Assembly (NCBI GenBank): GCA_937926325.1
Contig: CALAZQ010000360.1
Coordinates: forward strand, 1 to 5,250
Length of the DNA stretch: 5,250 nucleotides
Direction: 5' to 3'
From: an uncultured Planctomycetaceae bacterium
Lineage (GTDB): Bacteria; Planctomycetota; Planctomycetia; Pirellulales; UBA1268
Shown: piece by piece, positions 1 through 5,151 of the stretch
How positions within the stretch are numbered: position 1 is the first letter of the stretch
How the letters are laid out: each line of letters opens with the position of its first letter
Notes under the pieces: generated by a model
What the model was told of the DNA's origin: nothing
Databases searched by the model: none
The model's input: only the letters and a program-made list of their open reading frames with translations
Program-made: the position numbers and the translations under genes

Positions 1-5
1 GTCCT

Positions 6-509
6 TCAGCCATCCAGCAGGATCTGGGGCTCGCCGTCGCCATCGGCGTCGGGGATGAACATGAAGTCGGGAGCCGCGGCCGCCCAGACGCCGCCGAAGC
101 CGACGGCCAGGCCGCTGAGCAGGTTCAGCCCTTCGATGAACACCTTCCGTGAGTCGAGCACGTGGTCGCCGTCGGTGTCTTCGAAGATCAGGATGCGGTC
201 CTTGGCGTCGGCGGCGGCGACCTTGTGCGGATAGGCATAGCATTCGGCCACCCACAGCCGGCCGCGGTCGTCGAAACACATCCCGATCGGCTGGCGGACA
301 TCGGGCTCGGCCGCGAGCAGTTTCACCGCGAAGCCGGGGGGCACCGACATCGCCTGTGCGGCCTCCCGGGCCGGGAGGCCGTGGGCCAACGCTCGCGGGA
401 CTGCATGGGGGGCGTCGACTGAGGCCTCACGGGCCGCAACCCGCGTGTGGCCACTTGCAGCGAGGAGGGCCACGCATCCGAGCACCGCGGTAAATCGAGG
501 CTGTGCCAT
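6..509 (-). pseudogene. PVC-type putative membrane-bound dehydrogenase, N-terminal part, apparently frameshifted
   Basis: The 167 codons match the N-terminus of the large exported planctomycete proteins annotated as PVC-type heme-binding or putative membrane-bound dehydrogenase (TIGR02604-like), which usually run to many hundreds of residues. Visible features are a short basic start and hydrophobic signal segment (residues about 4-20), the typical entry motif PPGFAVKLLAAEPDVRQPIG (57-76), the blade motif FDDRGRLWVAECYAYP (79-94), and acidic DTDGDHVLDSRKVF (111-124) and DADGDGE (154-160) loops of a beta-propeller. The ORF ends in LLDG then TGA at 6-8. Family members usually continue from LLDG with a tryptophan. 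Adding one G to GGC TGA AGG AC gives GGC TGG AAG GAC (G-W-K-D), which would restore the family pattern. I therefore infer a one-base frameshift, either real or a sequencing error; the rest lies outside the window. The ATG at 507-509 fits the signal peptide, but no clear ribosome-binding site is visible. Substrate is unknown. Confidence 0.8.
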
Positions 510-556
510 AGATCGTGCGCCGAGGGCGAGAGCGAATCACCAATCATGAAGAACTG

Positions 557-592
557 AGTTTCGCATCCCCGGCTGTCGCCGGCCATGAAACT
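557..592. other. Interrupted inverted repeat (possible hairpin) between hicB and the PVC gene
   Basis: AGTTTC (557-562) pairs with GAAACT (587-592), and inside it CCGGC (569-573) pairs with GCCGG (578-582) around a TGTC loop; a small internal bulge separates the two stems. It lies in the 207-base gap between hicB (ends 717) and the PVC gene start (509), about 48 bases upstream of that start and 125 bases past hicB. There is no T-run, so an intrinsic terminator is not supported. It could be a leader structure or repeat element. The rest of 510-716 holds no gene I can support. Confidence 0.35.
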
Positions 593-716
593 TTGCGCCA
601 GCGACTTGAGATTTTTCACCGACGCCCGCTGTGGAAGCCCCATTGACGATCGTGAGGCAGGTCTTTCCCTGGCCCTCACACCACGCGGCGACGTCCACAG
701 TCGCAAGGCCTTGGCT

Positions 717-938
717 TCAGCCCACGTCCTGCATCGGCCGCACCCGCGGCGGCGGCAATGGGCGACCGGTCGCTTCGAACTGCGCTACGACATCTTCGAC
801 GACCTGCTCGAGATCGGCATACAGCCGGACAGGATCGTCGCCATGGATACCGGAAATGAGGTCGGGGCATTTGCCGACATAGACACTGTCTTCGGCACTC
901 CACTCAACCCACTTGTGGTAGACGTCAGTCTTCTTCAT
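717..938 (-). CDS. hicB: HicB-family antitoxin (short form)
   Basis: This 73-residue protein matches the short HicB antitoxins. The HicB core is visible as HKWVEWSAEDSVYVGKCPDL (8-27), the strand pair of the RNase H-like fold, then SGIHGDDPVRLYADLEQVVEDV (29-50), a helix, and the family-typical tail GRPLPPPRVRPM (58-69). HicB neutralises the HicA mRNA-cleaving toxin by covering its active site. The start ATG (936-938) lies inside the end of hicA, a 14-base overlap that implies co-transcription and translational coupling. Many longer HicB proteins carry a C-terminal ribbon-helix-helix or HTH DNA-binding domain; this one ends without one, so direct autoregulation through such a domain is not evident. 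Family assignment is firm from sequence; activity is inferred. Confidence 0.88.
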   Translation of the reverse strand: MKKTDVYHKWVEWSAEDSVYVGKCPDLISGIHGDDPVRLYADLEQVVEDVVAQFEATGRPLPPPRVRPMQDVG

Positions 939-1134
939 GGATCATCTCCAGTGCCTTACGAACCTGCTTTTCCTGGTAAGGCTTTTCATCGTCCCCAGAC
1001 TGGCCGCTGATGGTTACTGCTGCCGGATACCGCTCATGAACGAACTTCCGATGGGATCCCTTGCCAGCCCCCGAAATTTCCGAGAAACCGTGGGTTATCA
1101 GATCGGCGATTATTTCCCGCAGCTTTCGCGGCAT
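925..1134 (-). CDS. hicA: HicA-family mRNA interferase toxin
   Basis: The 69-residue product has the compact dsRBD-like HicA fold signature: an N-terminal helix (PRKLREIIADLITHGF, 2-17), then SGAGKGSHRKF (21-31) with the conserved catalytic histidine H28, a second strand region VTISG (40-44), and the C-terminal helix KPYQEKQVRKALEMI (51-65). HicA toxins cleave mRNA independently of the ribosome and arrest growth until HicB binds them. All expected family elements are present at the usual length, so the toxin looks intact. It is the first gene of the hicA-hicB pair and overlaps hicB by 14 bases. The start ATG is at 1132-1134; a weak GGAG about 13 bases upstream is the only ribosome-binding candidate. 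The divergent interval up to the phosphatase gene should hold its promoter, but I see no confident -35/-10 or operator. Confidence 0.9.
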   Translation of the reverse strand: MPRKLREIIADLITHGFSEISGAGKGSHRKFVHERYPAAVTISGQSGDDEKPYQEKQVRKALEMIHEED

Positions 1135-1258
1135 TCGATTGGTGTCGCTCCCGGGGTGGTTTCAGTGTATCCGATCACACGCAAAACATCCTCCAGCCTC
1201 TGCCGCTGCATGGCGCCCGCGCCGCGATGGATCTCCGTTTTCCTGAGGGGTGGTCGGC

Positions 1259-1264
1259 GGGAGG
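1259..1264 (+). promoter_or_regulatory. Shine-Dalgarno-like GGGAGG that bears on the phosphatase start
   Basis: GGGAGG lies 20 bases before the ATG at 1285, too far for normal use, but 5 bases before an in-frame TTG at 1270. It is also close to an out-of-frame ATG at 1266. If functional, it favours a TTG start that would add five residues (L/M-R-E-N-S) before the signal peptide. Planctomycetes often lack strong Shine-Dalgarno sites, so the ATG stays the default. Confidence 0.35.
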
Positions 1265-1284
1265 TATGCTTGCGGGAAAACTCT

Positions 1285-2781
1285 ATGACTGCGCCAACCC
1301 GCCGACTTTTCGTCGCCGCCCTCGTGGCGCTCGCCGCGACCAGTTCGCCTGTCGTGATCGTCGCGGCGCAGCCTGCGGCGGCCGCGCGGCTGCCGGCTTT
1401 CGGCCAGGGCCTGATGATCGGTGAAGTGACCGCCACCAGTGTGATCCTGCAGGCACGGGTCACCAGGGGCACGACGCTGATCGATGGCGAGAGCTTCTCC
1501 GACGGCGACCGGCTGCGGGATGGTGACCTGCCGGGTGCCAGCCAGACGGTTTTGCTGTCGTATCGGGCTGAAAGCGACGAGGCAGCCCGGTGGGCTGAGC
1601 CCATCACGGTCGATGCCGCGCACGACTGCATCGCACGGTTTGTCCTGACCGACCTCAAGCCCGACACCGTGTACCGCTGCACGGCGCACATCAAGGGAGA
1701 CCCGCCACTCGACCCACCCCCCATGGTGACGGCGCGGTTCAAGACCCACCCCGGCGAAGAGGCGGCTGCACCGGTCCGGTTCGTGATGTCCAGTTGCATG
1801 AACTACGACACGTTCATGGGAAGTGACAGCAGCGACGCCAGCCAGGGTTCCACGGGCGACGACCGCAGGCTGGGCTACCCGGCCGCCGCCGCGGTGCTCG
1901 AGCAGAAGCCTGACTTCGTCATCTTCGCCGGTGATGTCGTCTACTACGACAAGAAGCCGCGAGTGAAGACGCTCGCCGACATGCGGGCCAAGTGGCACCG
2001 CCAGTACAACCTGCCGCGGATGAGGGCACTGACCGCGGCCGCACCGGGCTACTACCTCAAAGACGATCACGATTTCCGCGCCAACGACTCCGACACCGAG
2101 GGGCCGGCCTTCCCGCCGCCCGACCTGGGCATCAAGACCTTCCGCGAGCAGTGCCCGATCCTCGCGCAGGGCGATGATCACTCGCCAACCTATCGCACCC
2201 ACCGGGTCTCGAAGGATCTGCAGATCTGGATGCTCGAAGGCCGGGACTACCGCAGCCCGAATATGTCGCCCGACGGCCCCGACAAGACGGTGTGGGGCGA
2301 GGAGCAGGAGGCCTGGCTCAAACAGACCCTGCTGGCGTCAGACGCGAGCTATCGCATCATCATCAGCCCGACGCCACTGGTGGGCCCCGACGACGCCTAC
2401 AAGGCCGACAACCACACCAACCCGCGGGGCTTTCAGGCCGAGGGGCAGGCCTTCAAGCAGTGGGGAGCCGAGCACGGTCTGTGGGGCAACACGTTTGTGC
2501 TGTGCGGCGACCGGCACTGGCAGTACCACTCAATCGACCCGACCGGCCTGCACGAGTTTTCATGCGGCGCGTTCAACGACGAAAACAGCCGGATGGGACG
2601 AAAGCCCGGCGACAAAAAAAGCACCGACCCGGAGGCGCGGGTGACGCAGCGTTTCACATCGCCCCGGCCGACCGGCGGGTTTATCACGGTCACCTGCGAG
2701 ACCGCCCCGAAGCCTCGACTCCGATTCGTGTACTACGACGACCTGGGGGCAAAGCTGTACGGCTACGAGCCGGGCCGGTAA
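1285..2781 (+). CDS. Secreted PhoD-like alkaline phosphatase / metallophosphoesterase
   Basis: The product is 498 residues, starting with a basic then hydrophobic signal peptide (TRRLFVAALVALAAT..., about 4-28) with an Ala-rich cleavage region, so it is exported. A PhoD-type N-terminal beta domain follows (IGEVTATSVILQARV and a YRC segment, roughly 45-165). The metallophosphatase core shows, in order, MSSCMN (168-173), DFVIFAGDVVYYD (210-222) with metal-ligand-type D217, YYLKDDHDF (256-264) with the D261/H262 ligand pair, and LCGDRHWQYHS (406-416) with the GD-x-H metal site at 408-411 and H415. These are the motifs of the PhoD family, which hydrolyses phosphodiesters and monoesters outside the cytoplasm; true substrate and metals cannot be read here. 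All catalytic blocks are present, so it appears intact. The reading frame stays open upstream to 937, but that part is antisense to hicA and lacks protein-like character. It is transcribed divergently from hicA. A 136-bp repeat begins 20 bases after its stop. Confidence 0.9.
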   Translation: MTAPTRRLFVAALVALAATSSPVVIVAAQPAAAARLPAFGQGLMIGEVTATSVILQARVTRGTTLIDGESFSDGDRLRDGDLPGASQTVLLSYRAESDEAARWAEPITVDAAHDCIARFVLTDLKPDTVYRCTAHIKGDPPLDPPPMVTARFKTHPGEEAAAPVRFVMSSCMNYDTFMGSDSSDASQGSTGDDRRLGYPAAAAVLEQKPDFVIFAGDVVYYDKKPRVKTLADMRAKWHRQYNLPRMRALTAAAPGYYLKDDHDFRANDSDTEGPAFPPPDLGIKTFREQCPILAQGDDHSPTYRTHRVSKDLQIWMLEGRDYRSPNMSPDGPDKTVWGEEQEAWLKQTLLASDASYRIIISPTPLVGPDDAYKADNHTNPRGFQAEGQAFKQWGAEHGLWGNTFVLCGDRHWQYHSIDPTGLHEFSCGAFNDENSRMGRKPGDKKSTDPEARVTQRFTSPRPTGGFITVTCETAPKPRLRFVYYDDLGAKLYGYEPGR

Positions 2782-2800
2782 CAATCGCCTGCGGGCCGGC

Positions 2801-2936
2801 GGATCGGTCCATAGGGGCTTGATTGCGGGTAGCACAATGCCGCCCCGAAAACCGCTGCTCCGCGGTGTCAGCACATGCGGTGGCGGCGTCGGGGTCGCGG
2901 ATCAGGCCGCGGCCAGCGGGCGAAACTCGTCGCGAT
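2801..2936. repeat. 136-bp perfect direct repeat, copy 1
   Basis: The sequence is identical, as read by eye, to 3700-3835 at an offset of 899 bases, and both copies face the same way. It starts with GGATCGGTCC, contains TGATTGCGGG (2820-2829) and ends inside the DUF2283 gene, whose last 10 codons and stop (2902-2934) lie in the repeat. The first mismatches are at 2800/3699 and 2937/3836. Being perfect over 136 bases, it must be a recent duplication or be kept identical by conversion. Confidence 0.95.
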
Positions 2937-3174
2937 CGACATCAAACTGCCCGAGCGACCGCAACACGTCCATCAGGCGGTCTGGGCCGCACTGTGACGG
3001 ATCAACGATCTCGATCCCGATTGCGCGGCCGTCGGCGGCTCGGTCGATCAACAGAGCCGGATCGAGCCGCTCCGTCGTAGCCACGCGATCGCCTTCCTGC
3101 CGCGGCAGGTAGACATACGCTGCGATTGGCCGGCCTCGACGATAGGTCACCTTCAGCGAGATCCGCGTCATCAT
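2902..3174 (-). CDS. DUF2283-family protein, probable antitoxin partner
   Basis: This 90-residue protein resembles the DUF2283 family. The N-terminal strand is SLKVTYRRGRPIAAYVYLPR (6-25), then LDPALLIDRAADGRAIGIEIVDPS (37-60), in which the 'D-x-x-G-x-x-x-G-I-E-I' turn is the family hallmark, and finally a helical tail (66-77) and the ending RDEFRPLAAA. DUF2283 genes commonly sit next to DUF4258 genes, in what are thought to be toxin-antitoxin pairs; the antitoxin role is inferred from that pairing. Its ATG overlaps the stop of the upstream DUF4258 gene as ATGA (3171-3174), so the two are probably translationally coupled. A second ATG follows at once (3169-3171). The last 10 codons and stop lie in the 136-bp repeat and recur at 3801-3833. 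Confidence 0.75.
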   Translation of the reverse strand: MMTRISLKVTYRRGRPIAAYVYLPRQEGDRVATTERLDPALLIDRAADGRAIGIEIVDPSQCGPDRLMDVLRSLGQFDVDRDEFRPLAAA

Positions 3175-3434
3175 GCAGTCACCTTGTATGCGGTGATCAC
3201 CACGATCACCCGATCAATCTCATCTGGCTCGACAACAACTTCCCACGCATCGCCGTGGTGAACCGTCTCGACAATCCACCGTCCGAACGACCTGCCGGGC
3301 CGCAGACTGTCCGCGACTTCCATCATCAGCCGAAGTTCGGCCTCCGCGAAATCACGATCAATCATCCTATCCAGCACGTGCGGACTCAACTCCAGTTCAA
3401 ATTCCCACCAATCAGGCGGAGTCGGCAGCGGCAT
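3171..3434 (-). CDS. DUF4258-family protein, probable RelE-like toxin
   Basis: Counted from the ATG at 3432-3434 the protein has 87 residues; a TTG ten codons upstream (3462-3464) is an alternative. Features match DUF4258 proteins: LSPHVLDRMIDRDFAEAELR (16-35), the helix with the conserved H and R of this family; GRWIVETVHHG (51-61); WEVVVEPDEIDRVIVVITAY (64-83), a two-strand hairpin ending in the typical VVTAY-like motif. DUF4258 is related to the RelE/ParE-like fold and is found beside DUF2283 genes, so a toxin role is likely but inferred; no RNase activity can be read from sequence. The residues PPDWWEFELE (5-14) look like real protein, which supports a start at or before the ATG. Neither start has a convincing ribosome-binding site. 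It is the first gene of the pair and overlaps DUF2283 by four bases. Confidence 0.78.
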   Translation of the reverse strand: MPLPTPPDWWEFELELSPHVLDRMIDRDFAEAELRLMMEVADSLRPGRSFGRWIVETVHHGDAWEVVVEPDEIDRVIVVITAYKVTA

Positions 3435-3489
3435 GAACGCACCATCGAAGCCCAGTTCTCCCAATCGATTCTAGCGGCTGTCAGCTCCG

Positions 3490-3539
3490 TCGCCTGCGGT
3501 TCGGCGGATCGGTCCTTTCGCAAGGGCCCTGATTGCGGG
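3490..3539. repeat. Diverged third fragment of the repeat family
   Basis: Positions 3490-3515 match 2785-2810 at 24 of 26 bases, including GGATCGGTCC (3506-3515). The spacer then differs (TTTCGCAAGGGCCC instead of ATAGGGGCT), and TGATTGCGGG returns at 3530-3539 as in both full copies. Just before it, CAGCTCCGTCG (3482-3492) also occurs at 3689-3699, immediately before full copy 2. The element is therefore a mosaic of modules shared with both full copies. It lies upstream of the DUF4258 gene. Confidence 0.75.
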
Positions 3540-3699
3540 CGGCAAAACGCTGCTGCCAGGGCCAGAGCCAGCCCTTAAAGCTGAGTGACGATTTGATGCT
3601 CGGGGCCCGCACGGCGGTGGCCGTAGCTTGCCGATCCATCGCCGGCCAGGTGGGATTTTGGGCCCGTCTCGGCAGATCGATCGAGCCGCAGCTCCGTCG

Positions 3700-3835
3700 G
3701 GATCGGTCCATAGGGGCTTGATTGCGGGTAGCACAATGCCGCCCCGAAAACCGCTGCTCCGCGGTGTCAGCACATGCGGTGGCGGCGTCGGGGTCGCGGA
3801 TCAGGCCGCGGCCAGCGGGCGAAACTCGTCGCGAT
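3700..3835. repeat. 136-bp perfect direct repeat, copy 2
   Basis: Identical to 2801-2936. With copy 1 it brackets the DUF4258/DUF2283 pair, giving an 899-base repeat-to-repeat unit. On its right edge it enters the tail of a lost reading frame rather than an intact gene. Confidence 0.95.
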
Positions 3836-3860
3836 TGAGCTGGACGAGAGCATCGGCAAG
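3801..3860 (-). pseudogene. Orphan C-terminal tail resembling the DUF2283 gene end
   Basis: Read on the minus strand in the frame of the DUF2283 gene, this gives LADALVQLNRDEFRPLAAA and a stop at 3801-3803. RDEFRPLAAA and the stop are identical because they lie in the 136-bp repeat. The residues before the repeat edge are outside it yet still loosely parallel the DUF2283 tail (LMDVLRSLGQFDVDR). The frame can be followed 34 codons up to a TGA at 3906-3908, with no start codon. It is best read as the remains of a second DUF2283-like gene; chance similarity upstream of the repeat cannot be excluded. Confidence 0.5.
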
Positions 3861-3894
3861 CCGGGGTGCCGTGAAGGCGAAGCGATCTGCCCCC

Positions 3895-4341
3895 TCAGCG
3901 AGACTTCACGTCGAAGTCAAAGGTGTTTGTGTCCACGGCGTCGCCTTCCACCGGAGCGACCTCCACCATGATGGTCGACTCCGTGTTGAAGGCCGGAGCA
4001 ATCGTCTCTCTCGCGTCCTGCTCACCGGTCTGATCCGGCTTACCAACCTCGACGGGCGAAAAGATTCTCACCGTTTTCTCGCCGGCGTACGCGGCGGCCT
4101 TGTAACTGCCATCGGTGATTTGCGCACGGGCCGGCGCGATCGCCAACGCCGCGTCATTCACCCCTTCGAAAACGATTTCCCCAGTTGCCAAGGGTGCGCC
4201 GTCACATCGCACCGTCCCCTCCACCGGATGAAGCTGCGGCAGCTGTTCATTTCGCTGGTGCGTGGATCCCGTTGGCACGACTGTGGCCGCAAGACCAACC
4301 AGCATCCCAATCACCACGCGGCGGTTCCCATGCACTTGCAT
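3895..4341 (-). CDS. Small secreted protein with carboxypeptidase regulatory-like beta domain, DUF1559 partner
   Basis: The product is 148 residues. An N-terminal basic and hydrophobic stretch (RRVVIGMLVGLAATVVPTG, about 7-25) is a likely export signal. The domain starts at VEGTVRCDGAPLATGEIVFEG (40-60), the typical 'V-x-G-x-V-x-x-D-G-x-P-L' opening of transthyretin- or carboxypeptidase-regulatory-like domains, followed by ITDGSYKAAAYAGEKTVRIF (75-94), and ends in TFDFDVKSR (140-148), a common ending in these planctomycete proteins. They are often lipoproteins encoded right after DUF1559 genes, as here; this one has no lipobox cysteine in its signal region. AGGAG at 4353-4357 lies 11 bases before the ATG at 4339-4341 and supports this start. 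The function is unknown; a role in assembly or surface attachment is only inference. It ends 61 bases from the repeat copy 2 edge. Confidence 0.8.
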   Translation of the reverse strand: MQVHGNRRVVIGMLVGLAATVVPTGSTHQRNEQLPQLHPVEGTVRCDGAPLATGEIVFEGVNDAALAIAPARAQITDGSYKAAAYAGEKTVRIFSPVEVGKPDQTGEQDARETIAPAFNTESTIMVEVAPVEGDAVDTNTFDFDVKSR

Positions 4342-4410
4342 ACCTATGGAAGCTCCTGATGAATACTGCTGAGTGCCGCGGCATTCGGCGGCAACATGTT
4401 CCTGGAGATG

Positions 4411-4435
4411 AGCCTCACGCCGGGCGCGTGAGGCT
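4411..4435 (-). terminator. 10-bp stem-loop after the DUF1559 gene
   Basis: AGCCTCACGC (4411-4420) and GCGTGAGGCT (4426-4435) form a perfect 10-bp stem around a 5-base loop. It begins 18 bases after the DUF1559 stop on the minus strand and lies before the next gene of the unit. No long T-run follows, so it may be a weak terminator, an mRNA-stabilising or attenuating hairpin that sets the ratio of the two proteins, or a dispersed palindrome. Confidence 0.55.
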
Positions 4436-4452
4436 TCGTTCGTTGACGCGGG

Positions 4453-5151
4453 TCACTGGCTCACTGCGTTGCCGTCCGCCTTGGCAGCCAGAGCTGCCAG
4501 CACGGCATCTTCAACCGCTTCATTGAGAAAGGCGGTCGCCCCATCGACAAACAGCACATGGACTCCCCCCGGGTGTCGTGACCTAAGGGGGTAATTATTG
4601 CCATTTGGGCACACACCATCGCTGCAGCGATTCTGACCGTCGGGGCCGGTGAAGGATTGTTGCGTGTTGATTCGATAGCGGATGGTCGTGGTGTTAAACA
4701 CTCGTTTTCCTGCCGCGCCAGCACCGTTGAGATTTTGCGAATTGCTGTTCGGCCCCTGACAGCCCGCAGCGAATCCATGTTTTTCGCCCGGCCGCCAATC
4801 CTTCTCTTCGTCGGCACCTCTCACTGGGGCAGATACCTCGCCCACCATGATCGTCTTGGAGAGGCCGTCGGTGATGTTTTTGAACTGAACCTTTGAGTTG
4901 AAGCTCATCACGCCATTACGGGCATGAGGGCCATAAAAGGTACTGTAATATTCACTGTTTGACTGCCCGCCAAAATTGTTAATGTGACCGGCGATCGCCG
5001 CATAGTCAGGGACCATCGAGTTCGGCGGCCCAGTGCTCACCGTCTGGAGGGCAGACGACGGACAGCGAAACACCGAGAATTGGGGAGAGCCCGCACCGTC
5101 ACCGACGAGGTTCGTAATAGAGGCGTCGTTAAATGTCTTGTCAAACGGCCA
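4453..5151 (-). pseudogene. DUF1559 (prepilin-like, H-X9-DG) protein, 5'-truncated
   Basis: DUF1559 proteins are abundant planctomycete proteins with an N-terminal type IV prepilin-like cleavage/methylation helix and a C-terminal H-X9-DG motif; full ones have roughly 300 residues or more. Here the C-terminal two thirds is clear: FRCPSS (near 5070-5053), DYAAIAGHINN, ITDGLSKTIMVGE, WRPGEKHGF, and HPGGVHVLFVDG (4575-4540), which is exactly H, nine residues, DG, then a tail ending in AVSQ. The frame runs upstream through PFDKTFNDASITNLVG and meets TAA at 5152-5154. Beyond that no DUF1559-like sequence exists and no prepilin helix is found in any frame, so the start and about 100 residues are missing. 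A GTG at 5071-5073 could give a 206-residue product, but it would lack the export/prepilin signal. The break coincides with a transposase fragment on the other strand. Confidence 0.85.

Larger units (their letters stand above)
3465..3894. other. 430-base stretch without an intact gene
   Basis: This interval holds the diverged repeat fragment (3490-3539), the second full 136-bp repeat (3700-3835) and a gene tail (3801-3860). The part between repeats, 3540-3699, contains no reading frame with protein-like composition and no recognised RNA gene. It should hold the promoter of the DUF4258/DUF2283 pair on the minus strand, but no convincing -35/-10 could be picked. Confidence 0.6.

Noticed and set aside
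585..1010. Plus-strand 141-codon frame across hicB and part of hicA
   Set aside because: It is antisense to the well-supported hicA-hicB pair and shows no family features.
1212..1223. GGCGC-CC-GCGCC palindrome in the hicA/phosphatase gap as a HicB operator
   Set aside because: Five-base arms with a two-base loop are expected by chance in such GC-rich DNA, and this HicB lacks a DNA-binding domain.
937..1284. Upstream extension of the phosphatase reading frame to 937
   Set aside because: It runs antisense over hicA, has no signal-like or domain-like sequence, and would put the clear signal peptide in mid-protein.
1162..2202. Long 346-codon minus-strand frame opposite the phosphatase
   Set aside because: A typical GC-rich antisense shadow with high Arg/Val/Gly content and no recognisable motif, fully covered by the real PhoD-like gene.
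2560..2874. Two minus-strand frames (2560-2874 and 3471-3773) with the same N-terminus starting MLTPRSSGFRGG
   Set aside because: The shared start is only the 136-bp repeat translated; the rest of each frame is different and antisense or intergenic, with low-complexity Arg/Pro-rich composition.
2785..3835. Integron cassette (attC) interpretation of the repeat-bracketed pair
   Set aside because: No GTTRRRY/RYYYAAC core pair or attC-like imperfect palindrome was found at the repeat edges, and no integrase is in the window.
3628..4359. Plus-strand 243-codon frame across repeat copy 2 and the secreted protein gene
   Set aside because: It is antisense to the regulatory-like domain gene and begins inside repeat DNA; no domain pattern.
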